DNA from: Sclerodactyla briareus
Taxonomy: Eukaryota > Echinodermata > Holothuroidea > Dendrochirotida > Sclerodactylidae
Assembly: GCA_026419785.1 (NCBI GenBank)
Contig: JAODTK010005691.1
Span: 1 to 64,000, forward strand
DNA length: 64,000 nucleotides
Reading direction: 5' to 3'
This document shows positions 25,634 to 37,180 of the stretch, piece after piece. A model generated the notes under the pieces. That model was not told the DNA's origin and did no database searches. It saw only the letters and a list, made by a program, of their open reading frames with translations. Every line of letters starts with the position of its first letter. Position 1 is the stretch's first letter. The position numbers were made by a program, and so were the translations under genes.

Positions 25634-26355
25634 ATATCCCCCACTTCGGGGATATTATGGTTTTGGCTCTCCCGTCCCTCCACCGCGTCCGCGTCCGCGT
25701 TCCCCGCGTCCGCCGCGTCCGGCGCGTCCGCCGCGTTTCTTTTTTAGCGCAATAACTCTCCAACACTTTGTCCTTTCGCCGAAACTTGGCCCATTTCGCC
25801 TTAGTGAATCTCGGATGAGTTTTGAAAGTGGGCGTCGCCACATTAGCGGGGTCCGCTAATTTGCATAATTTCCACGATTGGAAGATTTCCCGTTAGCGCA
25901 ATAACTCTTTAATGCTTTCTATCCGATTGATCTGAAACTTGGTACAACTGTCCGCCCTAGTAAATCTCGGATGGTTCGGAAGTGGGCATCGCTGCACTGC
26001 TGGGGGCTGCTAATTTGCATAATTTTTCGCTAAATTTCAGTTAGTCGGATTTAACGCAACTTGGTGGTAGGGAGTATAGTTTATCCCGAAAATGTGAGGT
26101 CATTTCACAGGTCATCAAATGTCCCATTTGCGAAATTTTGCCGATTTTCCACACTTTGTCAAATTTGAACTAAACTTGGTGGGAACGAAGTATAGAGGTG
26201 AATCCCAAAAAAGTGGAGGTCATTTCAAGGTCATCGGAAAGTCAAATTTGCATAACATTATGCGAATTTCCAACTTGTAGATTGACGAAACTTGGTGGTA
26301 TGGGGCTACAGTCTGTTAGAAGTCATTTCAAGCCATCATGTGTCAATTTGCAGTA
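25634..26355 (-). mobile_element. Hairpin-ended element with tandem core, copy 1 (Helentron-like?)
   Basis: Begins with a perfect stem ATATCCCC (25634-25641) and GGGGATAT (25648-25655). TATGGTTTTGG, a GC-rich CCGCGTCCG block (about 25680-25738) and two diverged units starting GCGCAATAACTC at 25747 and 25896 (period 149) follow. Further units of about 125 bp carry ACTTGGTGG, AGGTCATTTCA and AGGTCATC. The same order occurs in reverse at 35875-36344. A terminal hairpin plus tandem core and no protein recalls HINE/DINE-1/Pearl-type elements; that assignment is inference. Strand is given so that the hairpin is the 3' end. Confidence 0.65.
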
Positions 26356-26979
26356 TTCATGTGCCTCATTAACACCCCAGGGATTACCCACAAAACGTGG
26401 TGGATGAAGTTTGTCTTGGTTGTTCTGACCAAATGGGGGTCTTTATGGGGTGTTAGATACTTCTTCCCAATGATGCTCAAAAGATGGGGGATATACCACG
26501 TGGGCGGTTACGCTACACATGTCTAGTTCTCTTGCAGATGTTACGGTTAGAATATCACCCACACTGTAGCAGATAATTTGAGACTACCAGTACATGTACG
26601 ACAATCTGTTATTCATATCGAACTCTATGGGCAGAGGACGTCTTAGTACTGCTCATGACCTGCATGATTGACGCAATACCAATTAAAATGACAAAAATAA
26701 CGCGGTGTATTGCCAGGAATGGAAAATTCAATTTTGTGTTCATCACGTTATTTATGTGAGCAGCCGAAAGGTCAGTCGACATGACCAGGATGACAGGTCG
26801 ATTCGATTCGAAAAATGTCATACTCGGCAACCTTATCAAATAGCATACCGTAATTACCACCAATGACGATTCATTCAACAGTCTCCTAGGCCTATTACCT
26901 ACCCCCCCCCCCCCCCTCTACAGACCGGGGCGTTCGGCGTCCATGTAACTTGTCAAAACGATACGTGGCAGGCAGGCAC
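26356..26979. other. No recognised gene; C15 run
   Basis: A C run lies at 26902-26916. No other feature recognised. Confidence 0.5.
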
Positions 26980-27160
26980 TTGATGATGAGTCTTTCTCGT
27001 GAAAGCAGCATTTAATAGAGGTGATTAGCACCCAATTAATACGACCCTGTCACAACATTATCGTACACTCCAGAAGAGAGGAAAATATACAAGGTGAAAC
27101 GAGGTATCATGGACCTGACTCAGTTCTTAGGGATGGTGATGAACATTGAAAACATTTTTT
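26980..27160 (+). repeat. Dispersed repeat family E, copy 1
   Basis: Aligns with 37021-37180. Shared strings are CCAATTAATACG, a CAACA(T/C)T(A/G)TCG(T/C)ACACT block, GAG(A)GAAAATATACA, and a TTGA.AACATTT string about 80 bp later. Confidence 0.6.
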
Positions 27161-28280
27161 AGTTGTTTTGAAGTAGTAAGTCTCTCCCTATGCCTCCAGA
27201 TGTGACAACCATCAGTAGGTTGACAGTACAACATTTCAGATGCCGATTAAATTTTAGTATTCAGCTTATGCCAGCGTACAGTATATATGACTCAGTAGTA
27301 CAGTGTCTTGCGACAAGGGAGGATCTTCTTAACGACTCAAAAATATTTTCATCAAACTCAGTTCTGGAAGCAGGGTACGGGTGATCAAATATGGTATTTA
27401 TTGAAATTGTTTTTTGTGTTGTAAATATGAAGCTTGCATTTTCCCAGTGCAGAGATTCACAATGACGGCAAAAACTGCGCACTGAAGAGTTGATCAATAT
27501 TTTGAGTTAATGCCATCTAGATACTAGTGACTAAGACGAATTTGAATTGACTAACTACTCTGAATTGCATTCATGCTTTCTTACGCTTGCAGTTAGTTAC
27601 ATTGTCGAACGAGCGGTTCGTGTGCTATTAGCCTACCTGAGCAATTTCTTTTACAACGTAAACTAGTATTCTTGAAGAAAGAAAGGGAATGGGCAATGGA
27701 CCGTTATTCGGGGGCTAGTTGTTACAGGCACTCATTTGTTTGAAAAAACAAAAACAGCACGTGCTTCTGAGTACGCTGTGGTTTTTAAACTCATCTCAAA
27801 CTCGCAACATAAGTCAATTGGTCGGTTCAGGTCGTACATCATTACGGGCATGCAACCACGAGCATGATAATGCAATGATACAATAATACACGGGGTATGA
27901 TATACATCGACCTGGTCGATTGAAAGTGGTGTCCAGGCCTGTTCATTGACGTGAAAAAACGGGTCGAAAGATTAATACGAAGGAAGGAGAAATCCCTGGT
28001 GTTGCCGGATCTCATCGGTATCCTAGACATTGAAACCCAGGTATTTTCAATCTCCATATATCTTTGCAAATAGTGGAGGAGATCAGGATGATATGGCTGA
28101 AAACAACGGTTTTCCCCTAAGACGAATCCATATTTGTAGTAATTTCAGCCCAATTGCCGGGAACACCATAATGTTATAGTTATTTCACCCTGTTTTCGGG
28201 AACCATTGTTAGACCCTTCAATAATCCAATCTAAATATATCGAGAAAGAAAGAAGACCTTTAAAACAAACAAAAAAATGC
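27161..28280. other. No recognised feature
   Basis: Intergenic; nothing recognised. Confidence 0.5.
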
Positions 28281-28440
28281 CCAAATCACCGAAATCCAAT
28301 GATTTTCCGGAAGCATGCAGCAACGTTATAATTTGACCACCCTTATACCCTTGAAACAAGTTTGAAATGATTAACCACTGGAATCAAGAGTATCTGGAAA
28401 ATGTGAAAAATATTATTTAAAAATTGCTTCAAAATGTGAT
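28281..28440 (+). repeat. Fragment related to dispersed repeat family A
   Basis: The segment with GAAACAAGTTTGAAATGATTAA, CCACTGGAAT, ATCTGGAAAATGTGAAAA and GCTTCAAAATGTG parallels the middle of the copies at 6.6 and 19.8 kb. The rest of the element is missing. Confidence 0.4.
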
Positions 28441-28583
28441 CGATTTTTTTCGCGTGTTGTACTGAATCTTCGTTGATAATATAAATAGGCTATCAGGCTA
28501 ATCAAGAGCAAGTGTGCATGTCAGGGATCAGATCACAATTCGTATAAGGTGGAGCCGCCCCTATTTCCAAACTAACTAACTAG

Positions 28584-28619
28584 CTGACTGGCTGACTGAC
28601 TGACTGACTGACTGACTGA
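28584..28619. repeat. (GACT)n microsatellite
   Basis: Six or more uninterrupted GACT units following a CTGACTGG start. Confidence 0.9.
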
Positions 28620-30954
28620 AAAGAAAGCAGTATCAAACGACCAAGTGCATAAAATACCGGCTATACCTTTTTAATCCTTGTTCGGAGCCAAACGGTTTTG
28701 GAGTTTAATAAGCTCTATACGGTGATCATTATGTTTCTCCTGTTTTTATGTGATGTCACGAAACTAGCATTGTTACCTTGTAACTAATTCGGATAAAACA
28801 ACTAGTTTGGAGCACCACATGTGTGGTATGGTTTTAGCAGAAGATATTTGTTATCTGGTGAATTGAGCAACAATCTACCAGTCTACCATATGCCCCTTAA
28901 CCTTCAAGGGCCACCGGTAGTCGATCGCATATATCGTAACACACGCACTTGAGCCTTGAGCCTTGCTATATAAGTTCCTCTTTCGCAGCAAATCCACGCA
29001 TTGTTTTATTCCTCCAAATTGCTCTTATATTATTCTGTATGCTTCTATGTTCATTGTGTATTTCTAAATTGTAGAAACAAATATATCTGCAGTCTAGCAT
29101 TTTTGTTTGGGCCAAAATCGCCACGATGCTCCTGTACATACCAGTCGTGCTATTGGTAAAACTGTATCAAACCCGTCGCCACGTAATCAATTGATCAATA
29201 TGGAAGACAATTCTAATGAAAGCTAATCTACTTTCTCCAAATTTCGTATGACCGTTTAAATGTACCTATTACCTTCAATTCATAGAGATAAAACGATCAT
29301 TCGTTTACTCAGTTGTATTCACATCTAGTCATGAACTTCCCCTTACATTTCCAATTCAATCGCTTCCTATACGTTATACAAAAGTTGGCAATCTTAATTT
29401 TTATTGTCTGTCACACTCGATCTGTTTGTTGGTTTAGCTTTGGTTTACAAAAGCACTCCAGAGAACAAATGTTAATCTTCTCGACATGTGAAGTTATCCG
29501 ACATTCCCTGGTACCCGAATAACAAGATCATACCACTGTTGACCAACGACACGCGCCTTATAATTAGTGATGAAAACTACATCTTTTCCAACCCCGTACG
29601 TGACTTGTCAACACATCTATGCAAACTGTCAGGTGGCGGTCCAATGGATTATTCTTTCCCAGCGTCCTTAAACCATAAGAAATGAGTGATTAGCGCCAGT
29701 TTAGAGGACTCTGGGATAATATTGTGGCAGCCACCGGAAGAGAAGGTAAATAACGGGGGGTTGCTAGCTTGCTACTGATTGAATGTTCCAGGGATGCCGA
29801 GTGAACGTCGATACATTTTGTTAAGGAAAATGTACTCTTCTCTTATTCGGGGTCGGCTGCAAAACAACCTCCGCTAGTAGTCTCAATCATATCAATCGAA
29901 GTGCTGAATGCTGCAGTGGTTCGATGAATTTCTAATGTTTCTTAGACCCGGGGTGTAGATTGGTCTTGTCAGCGCCTCTAGATCCAACGTTTCCGTTTAC
30001 ATGGTGTACGGTAGCCGTACGACTTCAGCCGTATAGCATTCTTTACAATGTACAACATGGACCATTTGAACGGCGTTTTTTTTTCGCTGATCGTAAGTGG
30101 AAACGTGAAGCTATTCAGTTTTGCTGTGAGCCTATGTAAAGCCAAAGAAGAGATACTTGATATACGCCAATGCCAGCTAGCAACAAAGCGATGTTCTCTC
30201 AATGTACTTTGCGTGTGTTCACACCATATTCGACAGCATCCACGAACATCTGCTTAAGAAACACAGTAGAGATGTATTTCGTTACATCGATTTCATGTCA
30301 CAGATTAAATTCGCTACTCTTATAACATTTGCATCCATAGAGTTCATTGCACATACAAAATGTTTACAGGCGATAGCCTCGTCTTCGTATCAAGTCTTCC
30401 TGAAATGTTTTCGTCCGACATTTTGAATTGTCGCGCATTCGAAATCATGCGTATGTCATAGAATCCCGGACTCTGATATGCATCTCCCCTATAAGGGAAG
30501 GGGTGGGTCGTACATCTTTCCTGGGGAAGGGGTGTTCGATGAAGCCTTCAAATGGATTCTGTAGTTAGGTCAAAGCGTAATGACACGCACGCATCTATGT
30601 GATCAGTCGGAATGAACTGGGCGTTCAAAAATCCCTGTGTTCAAAATAATTCTCTATCTGCGAGTGAGTGCATGATCTATCTCTTTGGCGGTGACACCAT
30701 CATTGGACTATACCAGTCCAGCATCTTACGCCGGATCTCGAGAGTTCGTTAGTCTGAACTGCTGTTATCACTGTCACGGTTATCAGATCCATGAGAAACA
30801 AGACGTGACTTGTACCCATCCATATTGGCCTTATAGGTATTGTGGGAATGTTATCATACATCTATCTGAGTTGAGCATAAAGTGCTTCTTTCACTGGATC
30901 GTCGATAATCCAGGTCAGTGGGTAACTGTAACTAAGCAAACAACAGGCGTCTCG
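28620..30954. other. No recognised feature
   Basis: Long AT-leaning stretch with short frames only; nothing recognised. The sequence just upstream of 30955 may contain the rest of a LINE but could not be aligned. Confidence 0.45.
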
Positions 30955-31290
30955 GGTCTAATTTCGATGGAACTGAGACGAATTCGAGGTGATTTGATTC
31001 AGGTTTTTAACGTTGTTCCCTGGATTCGAGGGCCTTTCCTCCCACTATCTCTTTGAGTTTTTCCAAAGTTACCACCAATAGAGTCCATTGCCTCAAGCTT
31101 CGTGGTAAACACTGTAGATTGGACATTAATATTTCTTCTCACAGAGATTACTAATGAGTGGAATAGCCTTCCTGGAGATGTTGTTCTGTCTAAAAGTGTG
31201 AATGCGTTCAGAACAGTCTTGATTTATTTTTCAAGAATTGTGGGCGAATCCTTAGGAATCTCGGTTTTCCTTTTTTTGGGATGTTGAGCC
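30955..31290 (+). mobile_element. LINE remnant: ORF2 C-terminal end
   Basis: Three successive peptides match, in the usual order, the far C-terminus of CR1-like non-LTR retrotransposon proteins: ELRRIRGDLIQVFN (30970-31011), then in another frame LKLRGKHCRLDI (about 31091-31126), then EITNEWNSLPGDVVLSKS and VNAFR (31144-31212). In intact elements these correspond to the R-RGD-IE-FK, RG-LKL-RLD and FF-R-WN-LP blocks. The frame breaks at least twice, so it is dead in this sequence. The RT core was not found upstream, so this is a 5'-truncated or heavily eroded copy. Confidence 0.7.
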
Positions 31291-32069
31291 CTTCAGGGTC
31301 TCTCATGAGATTTTTGTCCTTCCCGACCGTTTTTCACTAGACTTAACTAAACATGCTAATTGTATGTATATACTAACGAGCAGTCGCATCATCAGATCAT
31401 AAGCTGGTTGATCAGCGTTACCTAAATACCAAATTAGCAAGAGCCACTTTCTGCATATACGTTGATCATTGTGAGGACCAGACCATTGGTTGGTGTCAAT
31501 TACCCACACTGATCTTATTAGTATCATGCCTAGAAGTACATAAATGTCTATGCCATCCCTAACCACTTTCCGTAGCGTGACAGGCTGACAGGCATGCGAG
31601 CACTCCTGTGGAACGATACTGGGTTCCAGGCATCCAAACCGTACTGTCAACCTCAGATTCAACCAAGGTGATCGGGCAGAGAGGTGGACGACACTTCGAC
31701 ACCCACCAGCACAGGGCCCATCACGAAATCATCAATGTCGGGTACGCTTCTTTTCCAGAAATGAGGTTCCAGAGGCTTTGCCCTAACCCTTCATGTGGCG
31801 TGTCACCTGCGATTGGCGGCAGAGAGTCAGAGAATTACCACGGCAAACAATACGCTTATTGTTTTATTAATGTAACCTGGTATTGGAAAGGAAAAGTGGA
31901 GGGGGTACCAACCCGACCTCCGCTGGCTACATATTGCGGGACGAGAGACACCTCCTGGACAGCACCCTGATAGAAACTGACCCTAGCTGCTACCCTATGA
32001 AATCACATATATCAATTGTGACTCTCACTTCCTAACAGTGTTGTTTAGTCAGTTGCAAAATCATTTGTG
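31291..32069. other. No recognised feature
   Basis: The beginning (GAGCCCTTCAGGGTCTC) may be LINE 3' UTR. Overlapping frames of about 120 codons at 31303-31970 on both strands show no recognisable motif. Confidence 0.4.
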
Positions 32070-32430
32070 GCGTACATTTACCCCTTTAATCGTAAAGGTG
32101 AGCGGAAAACAACAATGACCCACAGTACGTGATTGTTTGTTTTGAGTCGAAGTCTCTTAATCATATTCCCTGACGCGTGGGCATTCTTTTAGAACGATTG
32201 AACAATAAACGTTGCCGTACTTTATGTACCTCCATGTTTGTTGTACAGATGGTTGTTTATGTCGTTTAGAATACCCGTATACCACCAGTACGGTAGCTGG
32301 CCGCTGATGTGGATGATTTGTGATCTATCGGTATTGAACATGAACTTACTGATCTCGCTTCTAAGAGCATTGCTGTAATAGCGATGTAAAGAACATAAAC
32401 ATTTACATTTTCGTTATTTCTAGTAGTCTA
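32070..32430 (+). repeat. Dispersed repeat family C, copy 1
   Basis: Aligns with 44609-44900 and 55230-55566. Landmarks: CCTTTAAT...AGGTGA, GTTTGTTTTGAGT(T/C)GAA, CTTAATCATATT, GACG(T/C)G(T/C)GGG, AACAATAAAC, CCATGTTTGTTGT and a GATTTG(T/C)GAT string. Later similarity to copy 3 (ATGTAAA...CATAAACATTTA) extends to about 32430. No protein recognised. Confidence 0.8.
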
Positions 32431-33477
32431 CATGCACTAAATCGCGACAACAATTTCGGCTATTCAGAGAACACGTGAAATACAACATGAGTTGCCCTTG
32501 TCAATTATTGGTAATCGACACTGTCTCGTACTGATGTGTAGATGTTGACGTAGTTAGGAGAGAGTAGATGGACGCTCGCACGAAAATAAATTAGAACCAA
32601 TGAGTGAGCCGGTCCTGTAGAACAACCGATTGAGAACATCATGACTACTCGATGTGGTCCAGGTTACAAATCACCGCTTGATAGCAGACTTTATCCGATC
32701 GGAATAACTGCCGTTTGACCTGTTGTAGAAAAAGGCTAAACCACTGTTGGAGTCGATGTCATATAGTGACCCCACCTCCGTTTACACAAAAAGCGCATTT
32801 TTGCACAAAGTAATACACTGGCATGCATTTGGTTACCTTGCTCGAACAGCTTAAACAATTGAATTTTCTACGAACAAAACATATTCGGCTCCGTTGATTC
32901 AAGAAGGTGACAAAGCTCTCGCAGCGTCTTATGGCTCGTTATATGTACGATTACGTTGTTAACCGACGTCACCGACACCCACCGGTTTCCTCTATACTTC
33001 ACTGCATTGAAATATGAGTCGACAGGTCGAGACAATACCGTTTTGGGAATCTCGAAAACCCTGTTCTCAGTCGGTCCGAACTATCCGGTCCACAGCCGGC
33101 GTTATCATTCCATATTACACAGTTGGAACCTGATGTAACGTAATCCATCAGATAACTGCTTGGATACTCAATCGTCGCTCACACTCCTCCTTTTGGGCAT
33201 ATCGGAAGTGCGTGTCAGGGTGTTGAGAGAGTCGGGTAGGTATAGTATACTCACAGAGGAAAATAGCGACTACATTGCAGGACAAACGATAGCATGCGAA
33301 ATGGACAATGAGCGTATGGGGGGGGGGGACTCGTATCTCAAGTGATGTGCTTGCCGGAGCACAGCCGAAACATCCCATAATAATAATCTGTGCTTTTATG
33401 TAGTTTATGGAAGAATACGGTTCTAAAGCTCTTCACAGCTATCACACCTGAACATTTGAAAAACTTATTTTCAGTGC
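32431..33477. other. No recognised gene
   Basis: Nothing recognised apart from a G run at 33319-33328. Confidence 0.5.
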
Positions 33478-34640
33478 GGATGCAGTGCTCACATACTGCA
33501 TATAAAGTCTATATCTTTAGATAAGGACAGACAGTACGTGAGATCTACATTTATAGACTTCTCCAGTGTCTTCAACACAATTGTCCCCACCTACTCATTC
33601 ATAAATTAATTGCATAATGCCATACGGCGTCCCTCCCCGAATCACCCTGTGGGTTCACGATTTTCTTAGATATGGACCACAAAAGGTGAAAGTAGGTGAT
33701 GTTTGTTCAGGCGAAAGGGTCAAGTTATAGAGCGCACCCCAGGGATGTGTTCTCTCCCCTTTGATCTTTACACTGTATACCAGTGGCTGTCAGAGTACGT
33801 CCAGTGAATGTAGCATCATCAAATATGCAGATGATAAAGTCATCAATGTTACCTGTCAGATGACATTAACTCGTACACTACCACGATTGCTAGGTTCGTC
33901 TAAGTGGTGTGACTATCATGTTACACTTAATGTTTCAAAAACTAAAGAACTGAATATAGATTTCCGCCGTAAGCCAGCACCTCACGCTCCCATCCATGTT
34001 CATGGAGAGCAAGTGCAACAAGTAGACAAATATGAATATTTAGGAATTATGTTAAGCAATAGACTTGAATGGTCGAGGAATAGTACAATTGTACAGAAAT
34101 AGCGAATCAGAATGCTTTATTTCTTACGTGAACTGAAAAATCTCAGAGTGGATACAACTATCTACATTATTCTACAAATCCCTTGAAAAGTGTATAATTG
34201 TCCATATTCTTTGCATTTTTGCCAATACTACTAGAAATGATGCCAATATGCTTGCGAAAACCGAAAAGCCGCCAGCGGGTAATGGGGTTCACTTACCCTC
34301 GATAGAACATCTGTATCACGAGAGTCGCAACAGGTGACACCAATCATGCGAGATCCAACCCACCCCTTGTTTGAGCGCTACGTTTTCAACCGTTCTGGAT
34401 TGCGTCTCTGCCCCCCGCGTACACTCAGAGCTCGTTACAGATATTCATTTGTGCCTTCCTCTATCCACATATTTAATTCGCACGTAAAAGATAATTGTAT
34501 TTCCGTTGAGTTTTCTGCATATGTTGTTGTTATATATTGTTATATTTCTTCTGTTATATTGTCCATATGTAAATGGTTATTTATGTTAACGACCTGTGAA
34601 TGCGAAATTTCCTTTCCACTGTGGACATAACTAACAATCA
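33478..34640 (+). mobile_element. L2/CR1-type LINE, truncated: reverse transcriptase and 3' end
   Basis: The 5' part reads LDKDRQYVRSTFIDFSSVFN (about 33518-33577), then, after frame changes, LWVHDFLRYGPQ, SAPQGCVLSPLIFTLYT and a clean 113-codon frame (33761-34102). That frame has the catalytic KYADD (YADD codons 33824-33835), NVSKTKELNIDFRR and YEYLGIMLSN. Past a TAG at 34100-34102 the protein continues: RMLYFLRELKNLRVD, FYKSLEKC, LPSIEHLY, DPTHPLFERYVFNRSGLRL, YRYSFVPSSIHIFN. A tail with CTGTGAATGCGAAATTTCC near 34597 looks like the 3' UTR of this clade. One stop and a few frameshifts make it inactive. The endonuclease domain is missing, as usual for 5'-truncated copies. Confidence 0.88.
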
Positions 34641-35874
34641 AATTATCGTTCTGTACAATTAGCGAAAAAGGCGAAGGCTCCATCTGCATGACGTCACATT
34701 CGTACATCGTCATAATTATATGTCCCCTGTGAATTTATCCTAAATATGAGGTGTGACGTCATGCATGTAAACGTCACCATCCATCATTCGCCGCGAACGT
34801 ACGTCTCTTTAATTAATTGGAGCTGGAGCTCTGCCTACCGGGCTAATCCGGATAATCATCGTAAATTTGTAATTTATCGAATACAAACCAAACCTGTTGG
34901 CCATGTCCTGCTGATGGACTGGGTGCACTTTTGTTATTCATGGATGCATTCGATATTGCGGTATAGGCTCACTCGCTGAGCATATCAGTTCCTATACACA
35001 CCTGCAAGGAGATGTCGTGTATATACACCGTAGAAAGAAAAAGTTATTTCGAGTATCTTCCAATGTACGGGCGTAATGTGATGCGCTAACCTCTACGGGC
35101 ATGCATGAATATCAATGGAAGAAAGTAGGCTTTTGAAAGTATCCTTAAGTTGCTATATATAGCTACCTGTACCTACTCATTTATGGTGTTATAGGTACTA
35201 CTTTAGATCTAGAGTCCATACCACAAAGCTTGATCCTGAAGTTATGCCCATGGTCTGGGAGCGCAAAGTGCAGAAATTGATACCACATCAAAGTGACTCC
35301 AAATATAAACTCTGATTTAAGTTACGAATTGTGGCGTTTAGTTGTAATTTCTCGAGATCAATCAAGTCGAAACTTGAATCTGATAATTTCTATGTCTAGG
35401 TGGCATTTACCTACTGATTTACGGTAACCAAAGAAAATGGAAAAAACTGTAATTGTACTTTTTAGGGTGACAATCTCAATTCCAAATTCTACAGTTCTAA
35501 GAGCCAACAGCGCAAGTGACGAGCGCATTTTGTTTGCAGAAGTGGTCACAATCTCTGAGAAGATCTGGATCTATAGGTGTAGATGTACCTGTCGAAGAAT
35601 TCCAACTTGAAAGTTGATTGCTAACTGCGCCAGCGGCGCATACATTGGAATGCCAAAACGATATTTCTTTAGAATGGTGTCAAAGTAACTAGATATGTGT
35701 AAGCGGGTAAACCCCCCACGTTTATATCCTTCCCCCCCCCCTTTTGAGTCAATCATGGAAGAATTCTTTAAACACCGACCTCCCCCATTAAGACCTCTAA
35801 TTGGTCAAGACTAAGATCATGTTGTTTGGGACTAACACAGTCAGACAGTCTACATCCACAAGTTTGTTCAATCG
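34641..35874. other. No recognised feature
   Basis: Intergenic. A C10 run lies near 35731-35741. Nothing else recognised. Confidence 0.5.
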
Positions 35875-36344
35875 AGAAGATTAGAAAAATTGCGAAAAAA
35901 AAAACAGAAATTTTGACCTTGGTGACCTTGTGAACCAACGTCATGTATTCGTCACCAACCTTTTTTTACCCATCCACCAAGTTTCGTAGGATCGGGCTAA
36001 CTCTTATTTTCGCGAAAAAACAAAACAAAACAAAACACAAATTTGACTTTCGGTGACCTTGATATTACCGTCAGGTTTTCGGGACAAATTCTGTCCCACC
36101 CACCAAGTTCCGTGTTAATCGGATAAACTCAGTTTTGTGTGTGAAACCTGCAAAATAGAGGCAGCATACATGCAGTGATGCCCACGAGAGTTCACTGGGG
36201 CGGAAATGTTACCAAGTTCAGATCAATCGGATAGAGCGTTGAAGAGTTGCCTAACTGCTAGAGTTTCCGGCGGCGGCGGAGACGGCGGCGGCTACACCCC
36301 CAAAACCATAATATCCCCGGACACTTTCAGTGTAGCGGGGATAT
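35875..36344 (+). mobile_element. Hairpin-ended element with tandem core, copy 2 (Helentron-like?)
   Basis: Two units of about 120 bp carry (T)TTGAC(C/T)TT(T)GGTGACCTTG and CCACCAAGTT(T/C)CG (35905-36130), then a unit with TACCAAGTTCAGATCAATCGG. These lead to a GGCGGC-rich block (36268-36292), CCCCAAAACCATA and a double hairpin at 36311-36344: outer stem ATATCCCCG/CGGGGATAT and inner ACACT/AGTGT. Reverse-complemented, it follows the order of the 25634 copy. Confidence 0.65.
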
Positions 36345-36486
36345 AGTTAGCCAATTCCAAAGTATTTCAATGGTCGCTGAAAATTTTCCATCTGATGCTA
36401 CAATTTTGACAATAACGCGATAAAATGTAACCCCCGCGCACCTATCCAGACCTGTGACGTCACTGTATGTAATATACTTTTATGCA

Positions 36487-36576
36487 CCCCCTCCCCTCCC
36501 CCCCCCCCCCCCCCCCCCCACCCCCCCCCCCCCCCACCCCCCCCCCCCCCCCCCCCACCCCCCCCCCTCCCCCCAC
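36487..36576. repeat. 90-bp C-rich tract
   Basis: Almost pure C with single A or T interruptions, including runs of about 20 C. The opposite strand is a near-continuous G run able to form quadruplexes. The poly-Pro and poly-Gly frames over it are artefacts. Confidence 0.95.
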
Positions 36577-37020
36577 AAGAAAGGAAGAGAAACCGCCACG
36601 ACGTCACCTATCTCTACACTCACATCATCAGACGAGACTGTACATCAGTTCACGCGAAGTTAGCGTAAACTGAAAATGACCCTGCCTGTTTCAATATGCC
36701 TCTCAAACCCAAAAAAAACTCACAATATTACGGTGGCAGAGACCACACTCCACAATATTATCTGTCATTATTATCTCAACGTCAATTTGAAGGAAAACAC
36801 TTTCACGGGTTGAATAAATGATACAGTTGGCAACTTCAGTCAGTCTGAATATTTTTTACTCCTATGTTGTATGAATCATTAACGGCTGTCATCGGTGCTT
36901 AATCGTTATCATTCAATCGCTGTCTCAGTTAGAAAAGGCTGGCGACCGATTAGCGATTCATGAGATCCGTTGTCACCCTCGGAGCACTTGTCGCCGGGAG
37001 ACTAGATGGATGATCCCCCA
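36577..37020. other. No recognised feature
   Basis: Intergenic; nothing recognised. Confidence 0.5.
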
Positions 37021-37180
37021 TTGTGAAAACAAACATTTCAAGTAATCAGCGCCAATTAATACGGTCCTGACGCAACACTGTCGCACACTATAAAGGAGAG
37101 AAAATATACATGGGATTAGGTAGGTATTGTTACTAACCAAACCCTTCAGAATGTTGAGTGAATTGATAACATTTGGTTAA
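37021..37180 (+). repeat. Dispersed repeat family E, copy 2
   Basis: See copy 1 at 26980. CCAATTAATACGG and GAGAGAAAATATACATGGG are the clearest landmarks, followed by TGATAACATTTGGTT. Confidence 0.6.

Noticed and set aside
28584..28619. Telomere-like repeat
   Set aside because: The unit is GACT, a common microsatellite, not TTAGGG.
36398..36673. Poly-Pro and poly-Gly reading frames
   Set aside because: Produced by the C-rich tract at 36487-36576.
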